This document shows positions 17,405 through 24,905 of a stretch of 64,000 nucleotides of DNA, piece by piece; position 1 is the first letter of the stretch, and every line of letters starts with the position of its first letter. The position numbers and the translations under genes are program-made. The notes under the pieces are model-generated. The model saw only the letters and a program-made list of their open reading frames with translations, did not search any database and had not been told where the DNA came from. The stretch is from Paenibacillus selenitireducens (GTDB taxonomy: Bacteria > Bacillota > Bacilli > Paenibacillales > Paenibacillaceae): assembly GCF_002021565.1 (NCBI RefSeq), contig NZ_MSZX01000013.1, positions 110,198 to 174,197 of the forward strand, in the 5' to 3' direction.

Positions 17405-17735
17405 CATCGCAAACGGGTGGGATACAACAAATAGGCCGGTAGAAAAGCAGTGTACGCACATCGGCATACCTCGCCCTTCTATCCCAGCACATCTGCTCCT
17501 CGGATAAGGATTATGGAAATCCACTATTATGATAACTATAGGTTCCTGGATAATAGACAGACCAATCCCGTTCGCTCTGCACACAAGCAGAGTCTTTGAG
17601 CACTATTCAATTAGCGGCACAAAGCTTGAAAACGTAATCTGATCCAATTAATCACTCGGAACCCTCCGTTCAATTGTACGCAGAAATGCTCACGCTCCAA
17701 ATCAGGGCAATGATGAATCATATCTGCTTATTATC
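17405..17735 (-). promoter_or_regulatory. hflX leader RNA with uORF, alternative stems and attenuator
   Basis: Roughly 390 nt separate the predicted start site (about 17733) from hflX. In 5'-3' order on the minus strand: Shine-Dalgarno GGAGGG (17662-17667), a 14-codon leader ORF (17655-17611), the CTCTGC/GCAGAG hairpin, a long-range GGGATA/TATCCC pairing, the antiterminator strand 17455-17447, and the terminator. Stalling of a ribosome on the leader ORF could change which stem forms. This is inference from sequence complementarity, not from folding. Confidence 0.7.
17611..17655 (-). CDS. hflX leader peptide MINWIRLRFQALCR (macrolide-stalling type)
   Basis: GTG-started 14-codon ORF with stop TAA, preceded by CGGAGGG at 6 nt spacing. 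The peptide MINWIRLRFQALCR has the Arg-Leu-Arg (+X+) motif at residues 6-8, the known macrolide-dependent arrest motif. The ErmD leader peptide, as I recall it, is MTHSMRLRFPTLNQ: same length, RLRF at the same residues, and Leu at 12. It is too short to be a normal enzyme gene, and its place ahead of an attenuator supports a sensor role. Probably a leader of the ErmDL type, not a homologue by descent. Confidence 0.8.
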   Translation of the reverse strand: MINWIRLRFQALCR

Positions 17736-17739
17736 ACCG

Positions 17740-17768
17740 ATTGTAGCACATGAATACGTCTTACACAA
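17740..17768 (-). promoter_or_regulatory. Sigma-A promoter of the hflX leader
   Basis: Minus strand -35 TTGTGT (17763-17768), spacer exactly 17 bp, -10 TACAAT (17740-17745) with an extended TGC just upstream of the -10 box. This is close to vegetative consensus, so the gene is probably transcribed constitutively and controlled in the leader. Confidence 0.7.
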
Positions 17769-17953
17769 ATGAAATCGATCTCCCGTTTAACTTTCCCGTA
17801 TCCTAAAAATTTTTTCTTCACACCTTCAAATTCGTGGGTTCATAGGAAAAAAGTACCATCAAATGGTCGACTTGCCTATTCTGTGTAAAGATAGTTATCC
17901 GTACCTGCCTGATTAGTTACAAGGTCACATATACACACCAAGAGGTCGAATTT

Positions 17954-17959
17954 TATAAT
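17954..17959 (+). promoter_or_regulatory. Possible -10 box for the LPMO gene
   Basis: Perfect TATAAT about 100 bp upstream of the LPMO start. The -35 region at 17 bp spacing (ATACAC) is weak, so this is tentative and may need an activator. Confidence 0.35.
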
Positions 17960-17976
17960 TTAAGTAAGGACTGGAG

Positions 17977-18063
17977 GTGACTCATTCATACAATATACGA
18001 CATACGACCTGCAACGACACGTCGTACACAACATCTCTCACCATTAAAGGAGGAAAAAAATGA
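17977..18063 (+). CDS. Possible short leader ORF coupled to the LPMO gene
   Basis: A GTG-started 28-codon frame (MTHSYNIRHTTCNDTSYTTS...) with AAGGA 6 nt upstream. Its TGA overlaps the ATG of the LPMO gene in an ATGA junction, a common coupling arrangement. It contains a Shine-Dalgarno for the next gene inside its last codons. There is no homology I recognise, and composition is the only other support. It may be chance. Confidence 0.25.
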   Translation: MTHSYNIRHTTCNDTSYTTSLTIKGGKK

Positions 18064-19538
18064 CATCTTCATTATTTCGTAACCGCGCTTTACACCAGAA
18101 AACCAAGTTTATCGCAACATTCGGATTTATTCTCGTGGGACTAGCCTGCTCGCTGGCTTTCGCCAAAGGTGCTTCCGCGCACGGCTATATTGAGTCTCCA
18201 TCAAGCCGTGCAGCCTTGTGCGCGACAGGCGTGAACAAGGACTGCGGACCCACCCAATATGAACCGCAAAGCGTTGAAGGGAAAGGCGGATTTCCTGCTT
18301 CCGGCCCGGTTGACGGCCAAATTACAGGTGGTGGAAAATACCCCGAGCTGTATGCTCAGACGCCAACCCGTTGGTCCAAGGTTACGCTAAAAGGCGGGAA
18401 GAACACCTTCACTTGGAAGCTGACAGCGCCGCACAGCACGGCAGAGTGGAAATATTACATCACGAAAAAAGATTGGGATACGAACAAGCCGCTGGCCCGT
18501 CAAGATCTTGAGCTTCTCGCTACCTTTAACGATGGAGGAGCCATGCCATCTCCTTCAACTTCCCATGTCGTTGAACTCCCTACAGATCGCAGCGGATATT
18601 ATCTCGTTCTAGGCGTCTGGGAAATTGCAGATACAGGCAATGCCTTCTATCAAGTCATTGACGTCAATCTCGTGAATGACGGGACTGGACCTAGTACTCA
18701 ACCGCCGACGGTACCTGGGCAAGTCGTATCGACTGCACAGACCACATCGAGCATTACCTTGCAGTGGTCTGCTTCCATCGCAAGTGAGGGTATCAAGAAC
18801 TATGAAGTATATCGGAACGGCAAGCTGGTTGGAACACCAAGCCAAACGACCTATACAGATACAGGGTTAACCGCAAATACGGCTTACAACTATACGATTA
18901 AAGCCGTTGATAACAAAGGGAATGTATCGCCAGCTTCTGCGACCGTTACAGCCCAAACCTTAAAAGAGGATACCGTCATTCCGGTTACACCTCCTACAGG
19001 TCTACATGCCCATATGTCAACGAAGAACAGCATCATGATCATGTGGTCTGCCTCCACCGCAACGAACGGAATCAAGAATTATGAAATCTACCGAAATGGT
19101 ACTTTGGTAGGAACTGCGACAGAGACGATGTATGACGATACAGGCCTTACAGCGAACACGTCTTATACCTATACGGTTCGCGCTGTAGACACCTTAGGGA
19201 ACAAATCACAATCTTCCGCTGCGTTAACGGCAGCAACGTTGCCGGATAGTGGCGGCGGTAACCTCCCAGCCTGGGATGCGACGAAGATTTATGTAGCCGG
19301 CGACAAAGTCCAATATGACGGACTGGAGTACCAAGCCTCTTACTGGACCCAGAACAACCGTCCGGATTCCTCCGATGCTTGGAAGCTGCTTAGCAACGCA
19401 ACACCGGAGTGGAACAGCACCAAAGCGTACACAGGCGGCAGCAAAGTCACCTATAACGGGATCGTATATGAAGCAAAATGGTGGACCAAAGGGGAACAAC
19501 CGGATCAATCCGATGTCTGGAAAGCCGTTCAGAACTAA
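18060..19538 (+). CDS. Secreted AA10 lytic polysaccharide monooxygenase with two FN3 and two chitin-binding domains
   Basis: 492 residues. A signal peptide (about 1-40) ends ASA before His41, the mature N-terminus. The histidine brace is His41 with His125 (LTAPHSTAEW), and Phe196 is the likely axial residue (GNAFYQV). The AA10 domain (41-204) is followed by two FN3 modules (about 212-298 and 309-395) and two CBM5/12 chitin-binding modules (AWDATKIYVAGDKVQYDG and EWNSTKAYTGGSKVTYNG). It oxidatively cleaves crystalline chitin outside the cell. AAAGGAGG precedes the start. It is transcribed alone and has its own terminator. Confidence 0.93.
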   Translation: MTSSLFRNRALHQKTKFIATFGFILVGLACSLAFAKGASAHGYIESPSSRAALCATGVNKDCGPTQYEPQSVEGKGGFPASGPVDGQITGGGKYPELYAQTPTRWSKVTLKGGKNTFTWKLTAPHSTAEWKYYITKKDWDTNKPLARQDLELLATFNDGGAMPSPSTSHVVELPTDRSGYYLVLGVWEIADTGNAFYQVIDVNLVNDGTGPSTQPPTVPGQVVSTAQTTSSITLQWSASIASEGIKNYEVYRNGKLVGTPSQTTYTDTGLTANTAYNYTIKAVDNKGNVSPASATVTAQTLKEDTVIPVTPPTGLHAHMSTKNSIMIMWSASTATNGIKNYEIYRNGTLVGTATETMYDDTGLTANTSYTYTVRAVDTLGNKSQSSAALTAATLPDSGGGNLPAWDATKIYVAGDKVQYDGLEYQASYWTQNNRPDSSDAWKLLSNATPEWNSTKAYTGGSKVTYNGIVYEAKWWTKGEQPDQSDVWKAVQN

Positions 19539-19591
19539 TTTCATGACATGTAATGTCTTTTATAGGTAAAAAATTCGATTCATACTACGAT

Positions 19592-19620
19592 GAGGATACC
19601 GATGTTTCGGTATCCTTTTT
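19592..19620 (+). terminator. Terminator of the LPMO gene
   Basis: GGATACCGA pairs with TCGGTATCC over a short loop, followed by five T residues, about 55 bp past the LPMO stop codon. Confidence 0.85.
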
Positions 19621-19761
19621 GGTATGCCGACGTAGCTTGAACTAGACATCCTGTTGTCGAGTTGGATGCGGTATGATTAGATGGACATTCGACATTCGAT
19701 GCGCTTCCCATCAAGGTATGTCAAGGATCCCTCTAGCACATGATGTAAAAGGAGAATGTAG

Positions 19762-20544
19762 ATGAATATAAAAAACGTGACGTTGGACAACATTGATCAT
19801 GAGCATATATGTTGTGCGATTGTCGATAAAAAAGGAGACACTGGCGTTTCCTCCAAGAAGGCTTGGCTAAAACAGCGGTTTGCAGACGGGTTAGTATTTA
19901 AAAAACTGGATGTCAGAGGCAAAGTTTTCATCGAATATATCCCTGCTGAATTCGCATGGTGTCCTTTGCATGCAGATCACTATATGCACATCAACTGCTT
20001 TTGGGTATCCGGGCAATTCAAAGGACAAGGCTATGCGAACCAGCTTCTAGCTGAATGTATTGCAGACGCGAAGGCACGTGGTAAGATGGGAATAACGGTG
20101 CTGTCATCCACGAAAAAAATGCCGTTTCTATCCGACCCCTCCTATTTGAAGCATAAAGGATTCATGGTCGCGGATACGGCAAGCCCATATTATGAATTGT
20201 TATATCTCCCGTTTGGCGACAACGCGCCTGTCCCTCAATTCAGAGAATCTGCGAAGAAGGGGACAACCGAAGAAACAGGAATGGTTCTGTATTACTCCAA
20301 TCAATGTCCACATACGGATAAATACGCCCCCCTCCTGCAACAAATCGCAGAACAACGGGGAACAACCGTCAAGCTTATTCGATTCGAGACAACCGAGCAG
20401 GCTCAGCAGGCTCCTGCCCCGTTCACGACATATAGCTTTTTCTTCGACGGTGAATTTGTCACCAATGAAATTTGGAGTGAAAAGAAATTCATCAAGTTTC
20501 TAGATGAAAAAGGATTTGAAGCAATTCTACACCAGGAAAAATAA
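19762..20544 (+). CDS. GNAT acetyltransferase with C-terminal YoaP-like domain
   Basis: 260 residues. The N-terminal half is a GNAT domain (NCFWVSGQFKGQGYANQLL carries the acetyl-CoA binding motif), and the second half has a thioredoxin-like stretch with YYSNQCPHTDKYAP, followed by TYSFFFDGEFVTNEIWSEKK, the YoaP-type C-terminal domain. B. subtilis YoaP is of unknown function. AGGAG precedes ATG. The next gene starts 14 bp downstream, with AAGGAG between, so the two are probably cotranscribed. Confidence 0.8.
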   Translation: MNIKNVTLDNIDHEHICCAIVDKKGDTGVSSKKAWLKQRFADGLVFKKLDVRGKVFIEYIPAEFAWCPLHADHYMHINCFWVSGQFKGQGYANQLLAECIADAKARGKMGITVLSSTKKMPFLSDPSYLKHKGFMVADTASPYYELLYLPFGDNAPVPQFRESAKKGTTEETGMVLYYSNQCPHTDKYAPLLQQIAEQRGTTVKLIRFETTEQAQQAPAPFTTYSFFFDGEFVTNEIWSEKKFIKFLDEKGFEAILHQEK

Positions 20545-20558
20545 GGAGAACCCGTCAC

Positions 20559-20864
20559 ATGGCATTCGGAATTCGTAGACAAGAATTACAGCAATGGAAA
20601 GAAACCGTGTCTCGCGGCGAGATTGCATATATCACTCACTTCTGGCTCGACCCGCGCTTTCCTGGGATCACCACGGTGACCAAAGTCGGATGCTCCGATA
20701 TCACGAAGCTCGCCGCTTGGTGCACGGCAAATGAATTGCCAGCCAAGTATATTCATCACCGTGATGCCTATCCACATTTCGATCTCATAGGCCCGAAGCA
20801 AATCGAAATTCTGAAGAGAGAGCAATTGTGGGATCAAATTGAACGATTCAGGCTGTTGGATTGA
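20559..20864 (+). CDS. Conserved small protein (YneQ-like)
   Basis: 101 residues: MAFGIRRQELQQWKETV, AYITHFWLDPRFPGITTVTK, VGCSDITKLAAWC, and HRDAYPHFDLIGPKQIEIL. I recall similar Bacillus small proteins (YneQ type), but I cannot confirm the name. No function is known. It is translated from a good ribosome binding site (AAGGAG) after the YoaP-like gene. Antisense frames over it are shadows. Confidence 0.65.
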   Translation: MAFGIRRQELQQWKETVSRGEIAYITHFWLDPRFPGITTVTKVGCSDITKLAAWCTANELPAKYIHHRDAYPHFDLIGPKQIEILKREQLWDQIERFRLLD

Positions 20865-20894
20865 TCCTGCAGCCTGCCACAATAATTCTTCTAG

Positions 20895-20961
20895 TTTGAT
20901 ATCTTCATGCATAATTTCTTCATGTACAATAGCTTCATACATAATATCCTCATGCACAAGC
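20895..20961. repeat. 15-bp tandem repeat (four units)
   Basis: The motif CTTCATGCATAAT recurs at exact 15-bp spacing, starting at 20903, 20918, 20933 and 20948, with changes at two or three positions. Read on the minus strand it would encode a five-residue repeat (MHEDI, MYEAI, VHEEI, MHEDI). That antisense frame overlaps the YneQ-like gene and is not likely to be a real protein. Confidence 0.65.
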
Positions 20962-21053
20962 TGAAACGCCTACGGGGACCTTTCAACTTACGGCGACCTT
21001 TTCAAAGACGGCAAACGTTTGAAAATTGATGCACTGAAGTAGGCTCGACGTGC

Positions 21054-21242
21054 TATGTTGGATTTTTGCAATATACCACACGCGTTGGAACTTTTTTATT
21101 CGCCTATATTGGATCTTTACAGTATAGCCTCCGCTAACTGGGAGCTATAGACGATTTATGCTTATTTATATTGGATTCATCCAATATAGCTCATGAAATC
21201 GAGCCAAAAATTCTAAAGTTAGTGGATTTATCCATTATAGCG
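21054..21242. repeat. Array of four imperfect TATATTGGAT...CAATATA hairpins
   Basis: Four inverted-repeat units lie at 21054, 21105, 21167 and 21219, about 51-62 bp apart: TATGTTGGATTTTTGCAATA, TATATTGGATCTTTACAGTA, TATATTGGATTCATCCAATA and TTAGTGGATTTATCCATTAT. Each is followed by TAGC or similar. The loop is always GGATNN, and stem arms vary with compensatory-looking changes (unit 4). This part of the 557 bp before the ABC exporter has no other gene. Confidence 0.7.
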
Positions 21243-21323
21243 AGTGATGCAACTGAGCTAGTAATGCAACTAAAAAAATGAACCCTCGGTTCCCAAAAAC
21301 CTATGTTTTCCAATCCACCAAAA

Positions 21324-21337
21324 TGAGTGATTACTCA
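21324..21337. promoter_or_regulatory. Operator 1 (TGAGTGATTACTCA)
   Basis: A near-perfect 14-bp palindrome just upstream of the -35 box of the exporter operon. The same sequence in the opposite orientation occurs at 21385-21398. Both are typical in length and symmetry for TetR-family dimers, so the TetR gene at the end of the operon is the likely binder. Confidence 0.7.
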
Positions 21338-21338
21338 C

Positions 21339-21367
21339 TTTACAAGATTTAATCTACTGGATATAAT
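21339..21367 (+). promoter_or_regulatory. Sigma-A promoter of the ABC exporter/TetR operon
   Basis: -35 TTTACA (21339-21344), spacer 17 bp, -10 TATAAT (21362-21367). It lies between the two operator copies, so TetR binding would block both polymerase access and early elongation. Confidence 0.75.
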
Positions 21368-21384
21368 GAACGCATGAGAAAAAA

Positions 21385-21398
21385 TGAGTAATCACTCA
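21385..21398. promoter_or_regulatory. Operator 2 (TGAGTAATCACTCA)
   Basis: Exact reverse complement of operator 1, centred 61 bp from it and about 20 bp downstream of the -10 box. Confidence 0.7.
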
Positions 21399-21421
21399 CA
21401 TTTCGAAGGAGCGTGTTGCAC

Positions 21422-22183
21422 ATGTCCGCATCCCATCCATTCGTTCCCCCTTCTTCTTCTGCGTCCGTCGTTGATCTTCGCGAGGTTACACGGAAGTTCG
21501 GGGATCGAACCGTCTTAGATCAGATCACCCTTGAAGTACGGCGTGGGGAGATATTCGGTCTATTGGGGCCTTCGGGCTCCGGTAAGACCACCTTAATTAA
21601 ACTCATCACAGGTATTGACCAAGCGGACGGAGGAATCGTACACATGCTTGGTGAGAAGATGCCCAAGCTCGCGATGCTGCAGCGGTTCGGATATATGGCC
21701 CAATCGGATGCTTTATATAACGAATTGACGGCACGGGAAAATTTGCAATTCTTCGCTTCACTCTATAGTCTCGCGGGAGCCCGCCGCAATGAACGGATTC
21801 AAGCCGTCATGGGGGTTGTTGACCTGCTGGACCATTTGAATAAACCAGTATCGGCTTATTCCGGCGGCATGAAACGGCGGTTATCCCTCGCGATCTCGCT
21901 CTTGCATGAACCTGAGGTGCTCATCCTTGACGAACCCACCGTAGGGATCGATCCCGTCTTACGTCAGTCGATATGGAAAGAACTGCTCACGCTCCGGGAT
22001 CAAGGTACGACAATTATTCTGACCACACATGTCATGGATGAAGCAGACAAATGCGATCGTATCGGCCTCATTCGCGATGGGCATCTTACGGCAGTCGACT
22101 CCCCGGATGCGCTCAAGACCAAGACCGGAACAACGACGATTGAAGATGCTTTTATCGTTCTAGGGGGAGGGATTCAAGCATGA
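21422..22183 (+). CDS. ABC transporter ATP-binding protein (ABC-2 exporter)
   Basis: About 253 residues with Walker A GPSGSGKTT, signature YSGGMKRRLSLA, and Walker B LILDEPTVGIDP, followed by the D-loop region. It powers the adjacent permease. ATG 21422 is chosen because AAGGAG (21406-21411) lies 10 nt upstream; GTG at 21413 would be too close. The stop overlaps the permease start (ATGA), so the two are translationally coupled. This type of pair exports drugs, peptides or lipids; substrate cannot be told. Confidence 0.9.
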   Translation: MSASHPFVPPSSSASVVDLREVTRKFGDRTVLDQITLEVRRGEIFGLLGPSGSGKTTLIKLITGIDQADGGIVHMLGEKMPKLAMLQRFGYMAQSDALYNELTARENLQFFASLYSLAGARRNERIQAVMGVVDLLDHLNKPVSAYSGGMKRRLSLAISLLHEPEVLILDEPTVGIDPVLRQSIWKELLTLRDQGTTIILTTHVMDEADKCDRIGLIRDGHLTAVDSPDALKTKTGTTTIEDAFIVLGGGIQA

Positions 22184-23202
22184 GAACCCGTGCGTTAGCT
22201 CAGCGGATTATTCGTCAATTTCTACGTGACAAGCGGACGTTAGCCTTAATTTTCATCGCACCGCTGCTTATCCTCACACTCCTGAACTTTGTATTTAACG
22301 GACAGCCGATTATTCCGAAAATCGGTACCGTCGGGGTGCCGGAACAACTGACCCAACGTCTGACGAATGTAGACGCTAACGTCACTTCTTATAGTTCCAC
22401 GGATGAAGCGAATCAGGCTCTGAAAGATGGCAATCTCGATGCCGTAATCTCGATCGAAATCGGCAAACCTTCGATTGTCCTTGAAGGCAGTGACCCGACG
22501 CTGAATAAGGCAACCCTGCTCACGCTCCAGAAAGCGATGCAAGCAGCCAATGCGCAGGCCGTTCAACCGGCCGTATCCTATTTGCACGGCACGGAAGACA
22601 TGTCTTCCTTTGATTCCTTCGGCCCTGTATTAATTGGCTTTTTCTCCTTCTTCTTCGTCTTCATGATCGCGGGTGTATCTTTCTTGCGTGAACGTACGAC
22701 GGGTACTATGGAACGCTTGCTCGCCACACCGATTCGGCGTTCCGAAGTCGTAGGCGGTTACTTGTTAGGATTCGGCGTATTTACCTTACTGCAAGCCGCA
22801 TTGATTACATGGTTTTCAATCAGTGTACTTGGCATGTATATGGTGGGTGCTTTCTGGCTCGTCTTGTTAATTAACCTTTTACTAACGCTAACGGCTCTGA
22901 CGCTGGGCACACTGCTATCTTCGTTCGCAACAACCGAGTTCCAGATCATTCAGTTCATACCGATCGTCATTGTGCCGCAGGTGTTCTTCTCGGGGTTATT
23001 CAACCTCGATGCAATGACCCCGTGGCTGCAGAAATTAAGTTATATCATGCCGCTCTACTATGGTGCGGATGCCATGCGCGGCATTATGATCCGAGGCGAG
23101 AGTATCGGTTCCATCCAACTCGACATCTATGTTCTGCTCGGTTTCTCGATCACTTTTGCCCTACTGAACATTATCGCGTTGAAGAAACAACGATCCATTT
23201 GA
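22180..23202 (+). CDS. ABC-2 type permease
   Basis: 340 residues: one N-terminal transmembrane segment (LALIFIAPLLILTLLNFVFN), an extracytoplasmic domain of about 140 residues, then five more helices. The segment FSFFFVFMIAGVSFLRERT, followed by GTMERLLATPIRRSE, is the ABC-2 signature. It forms the channel for the upstream ATPase. It lies in the same operon with a TetR gene 76 bp downstream. Confidence 0.88.
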   Translation: MRTRALAQRIIRQFLRDKRTLALIFIAPLLILTLLNFVFNGQPIIPKIGTVGVPEQLTQRLTNVDANVTSYSSTDEANQALKDGNLDAVISIEIGKPSIVLEGSDPTLNKATLLTLQKAMQAANAQAVQPAVSYLHGTEDMSSFDSFGPVLIGFFSFFFVFMIAGVSFLRERTTGTMERLLATPIRRSEVVGGYLLGFGVFTLLQAALITWFSISVLGMYMVGAFWLVLLINLLLTLTALTLGTLLSSFATTEFQIIQFIPIVIVPQVFFSGLFNLDAMTPWLQKLSYIMPLYYGADAMRGIMIRGESIGSIQLDIYVLLGFSITFALLNIIALKKQRSI

Positions 23203-23278
23203 GAAAATCCCACGGACTATGATATGATCTACTGCATTATGTTGTAGCAAGGTACGAAGTCGTTAGGAGTTGAAAGCC

Positions 23279-23947
23279 ATGACCGATCCTCTAGAACCCT
23301 GGATGGAGGAACTTATACAAGGCAATGAAGCTGGGGCTGAGCATAAAATGACTGAAAAGCAGGCCCGCATCTTCGAAGCAGCCATTGAAATTTTCGCCGA
23401 GAAAGGATATGCCGGCTCTTCCACCAGTGAAATCGCGCAGCGAGCCGGTGTGGCGGAAGGAACGATTTTTCGGCATTATAAGACGAAGAAGGATTTATTG
23501 ATTTCGATTGTAACGCCAGCTATGGTACGGATGTTAGCACCTTTTGTCATCCGGGAATTCCGGGAGGTGCTGAAGACAGATTATGATCGCTTTGATCAGT
23601 TCTTGCGTGCACTTATCGAGAATCGCATCCTGTTTTTGCAGCAAAATCGGAGTCTGTTCAAAATCATTGTTCAAGAAATCCCTTTTCATCCCGATCTTCA
23701 GCATCAATTCCAGAAGCTTGTCTTCGCTCAAGTGAAGGTTCATTTCGAGAAAGTGGTTGATAAATTTAAAGCGGAGGGTAAAATGGTTGACCTCCCTACG
23801 ATGACCATTCTCCGCCTCAGCGCTTCAACGATCATTGGTTATATTCTTGCGCGGTCGATCGTTAGCGACAAAGAAAGTTCTACGTGGGATGATGAATTGG
23901 AACGCGAGGCGACGATTAACTTCATTATGAAAGGTCTTGCGCCTTAA
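23279..23947 (+). CDS. TetR/AcrR-family regulator of the ABC exporter
   Basis: 222 residues. The N-terminal helix-turn-helix reads AAIEIFAEKGYAGSSTSEIA and AEGTIFRHYKTKKDLL; the remainder is the ligand-binding helical domain. ATG 23279 has TAGGAG 9 nt upstream; the frame could be opened at TTG 23270, but this is less likely. As the last gene of the exporter operon, it probably represses its own operon through the two flanking operators and is relieved by an exported compound. Confidence 0.88.
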   Translation: MTDPLEPWMEELIQGNEAGAEHKMTEKQARIFEAAIEIFAEKGYAGSSTSEIAQRAGVAEGTIFRHYKTKKDLLISIVTPAMVRMLAPFVIREFREVLKTDYDRFDQFLRALIENRILFLQQNRSLFKIIVQEIPFHPDLQHQFQKLVFAQVKVHFEKVVDKFKAEGKMVDLPTMTILRLSASTIIGYILARSIVSDKESSTWDDELEREATINFIMKGLAP

Positions 23948-23950
23948 CCG

Positions 23951-23993
23951 TCACACCCCTCTACCAGCTATGGTGGAGGGGTGTGCGTTTTTT
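23951..23993. terminator. Bidirectional terminator between TetR and opuC genes
   Basis: CACACCCCTC and GAGGGGTGTG form a ten-base-pair stem, followed on the plus strand by six T residues. The stop codon of the substrate-binding protein is within the T tract. Confidence 0.8.
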
Positions 23994-24879
23994 AGATAAG
24001 TCCTTTTTCCTTCAGGAAATCCTTCGCTACGGTCTCCGCCTTCAGCCCCTCGGAATCGACTTTTGCATTTAAATCTTGCATGGTTTGCTCATCGAGCGCA
24101 CCCTCCAGCTTTTTCAACACGGCTTCCAATTCAGGATACTTCGCCAATACATCGTCCCGAATCAATGCACCCGCATGATAAGGTGGGAAGAACCCTTTAT
24201 CATCTTCTAGAATGACGAGGTCATTAACTTTAATCTGCCCCTCTGTCGAATAAGCATCAATGACATCAACTTGTTTATCAGTCAGCGAACGATACATAAT
24301 ACCACGATCCATCGCATTCACCTTTTTGAACGTCATCTCATACGTCTTTTCTAGACCAGGGTAACCATCCGGGCGATCTTTAAATTCAAATTCACAACCT
24401 AACACCAGCTCATTGGATATTTTCGTCAAATCACTAAATGTCTTCAGATGATACTTCTCCGCCGTTTCTTTGCTGACAGCTAAGGTGTACGTATTGTTAA
24501 AACCGAATTTCGATGGAAAAGAAAGCTTATCCTTACTCAGCAATTCGATTGTCGTATTGTATGTCTCTTCCGCCGTTCCTGTTTCTTGCTGATAATAATT
24601 GGCTACAATCGTCCCCGTATAATCCGGATACAATTGGATGTCGTTGCTCTTCAACGCTTTCCAAGCTATATCTGACCCGCCTAGATTCACTTTTCGCTCA
24701 ACCGCAAGCTCCGTATCTTTCTCAATCAGATCGGCCAGCATGTGCGCTAATAAGATATTCTCCGTAAAGTTCTTCGAGCCAATCGTAATCGTGCCTTTGC
24801 TCTCTTTACCTGAACTGCATCCCACAAGTGCGATAATCAATACCAGTAACAGACTAACCATGGACACGCTTCTCTTCAT
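23992..24879 (-). CDS. Osmoprotectant ABC transporter substrate-binding lipoprotein (OpuCC-like)
   Basis: 295 residues. A lipoprotein signal peptide ends LVGC at Cys21. The mature protein begins with TITIGSKNFTENILLAHM, the hallmark of the OpuC/ProX quaternary-amine binding protein family, and contains NLGGSDIAWKAL and YPDYTGTI. It captures glycine betaine, choline, carnitine or related solutes outside the membrane. It follows the permease by 26 bp, in the order ATPase-permease-binding protein. Confidence 0.9.
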   Translation of the reverse strand: MKRSVSMVSLLLVLIIALVGCSSGKESKGTITIGSKNFTENILLAHMLADLIEKDTELAVERKVNLGGSDIAWKALKSNDIQLYPDYTGTIVANYYQQETGTAEETYNTTIELLSKDKLSFPSKFGFNNTYTLAVSKETAEKYHLKTFSDLTKISNELVLGCEFEFKDRPDGYPGLEKTYEMTFKKVNAMDRGIMYRSLTDKQVDVIDAYSTEGQIKVNDLVILEDDKGFFPPYHAGALIRDDVLAKYPELEAVLKKLEGALDEQTMQDLNAKVDSEGLKAETVAKDFLKEKGLI

Positions 24880-24905
24880 CTTCTCGATCTCCCCTTATTC
24901 ATTCA

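Noticed and set aside
17363..17584. Minus-strand frame of 73 codons in the hflX leader
   Set aside because: It overlaps the attenuator and the stems, has no ribosome binding site, and the leader structure explains the region better.
17374..17735. T-box or lysine riboswitch in the hflX leader
   Set aside because: No T-box sequence or specifier loop and no lysine aptamer block is present; a leader ORF plus attenuator fits better.
20586..20957. Minus-strand frame with pentapeptide repeats (MHEDI type)
   Set aside because: It is antisense to the YneQ-like gene and depends on the tandem repeat; no ribosome binding site.
21054..21242. CRISPR array
   Set aside because: Repeats are imperfect inverted repeats of variable spacing with no cas genes and no constant-length spacers.
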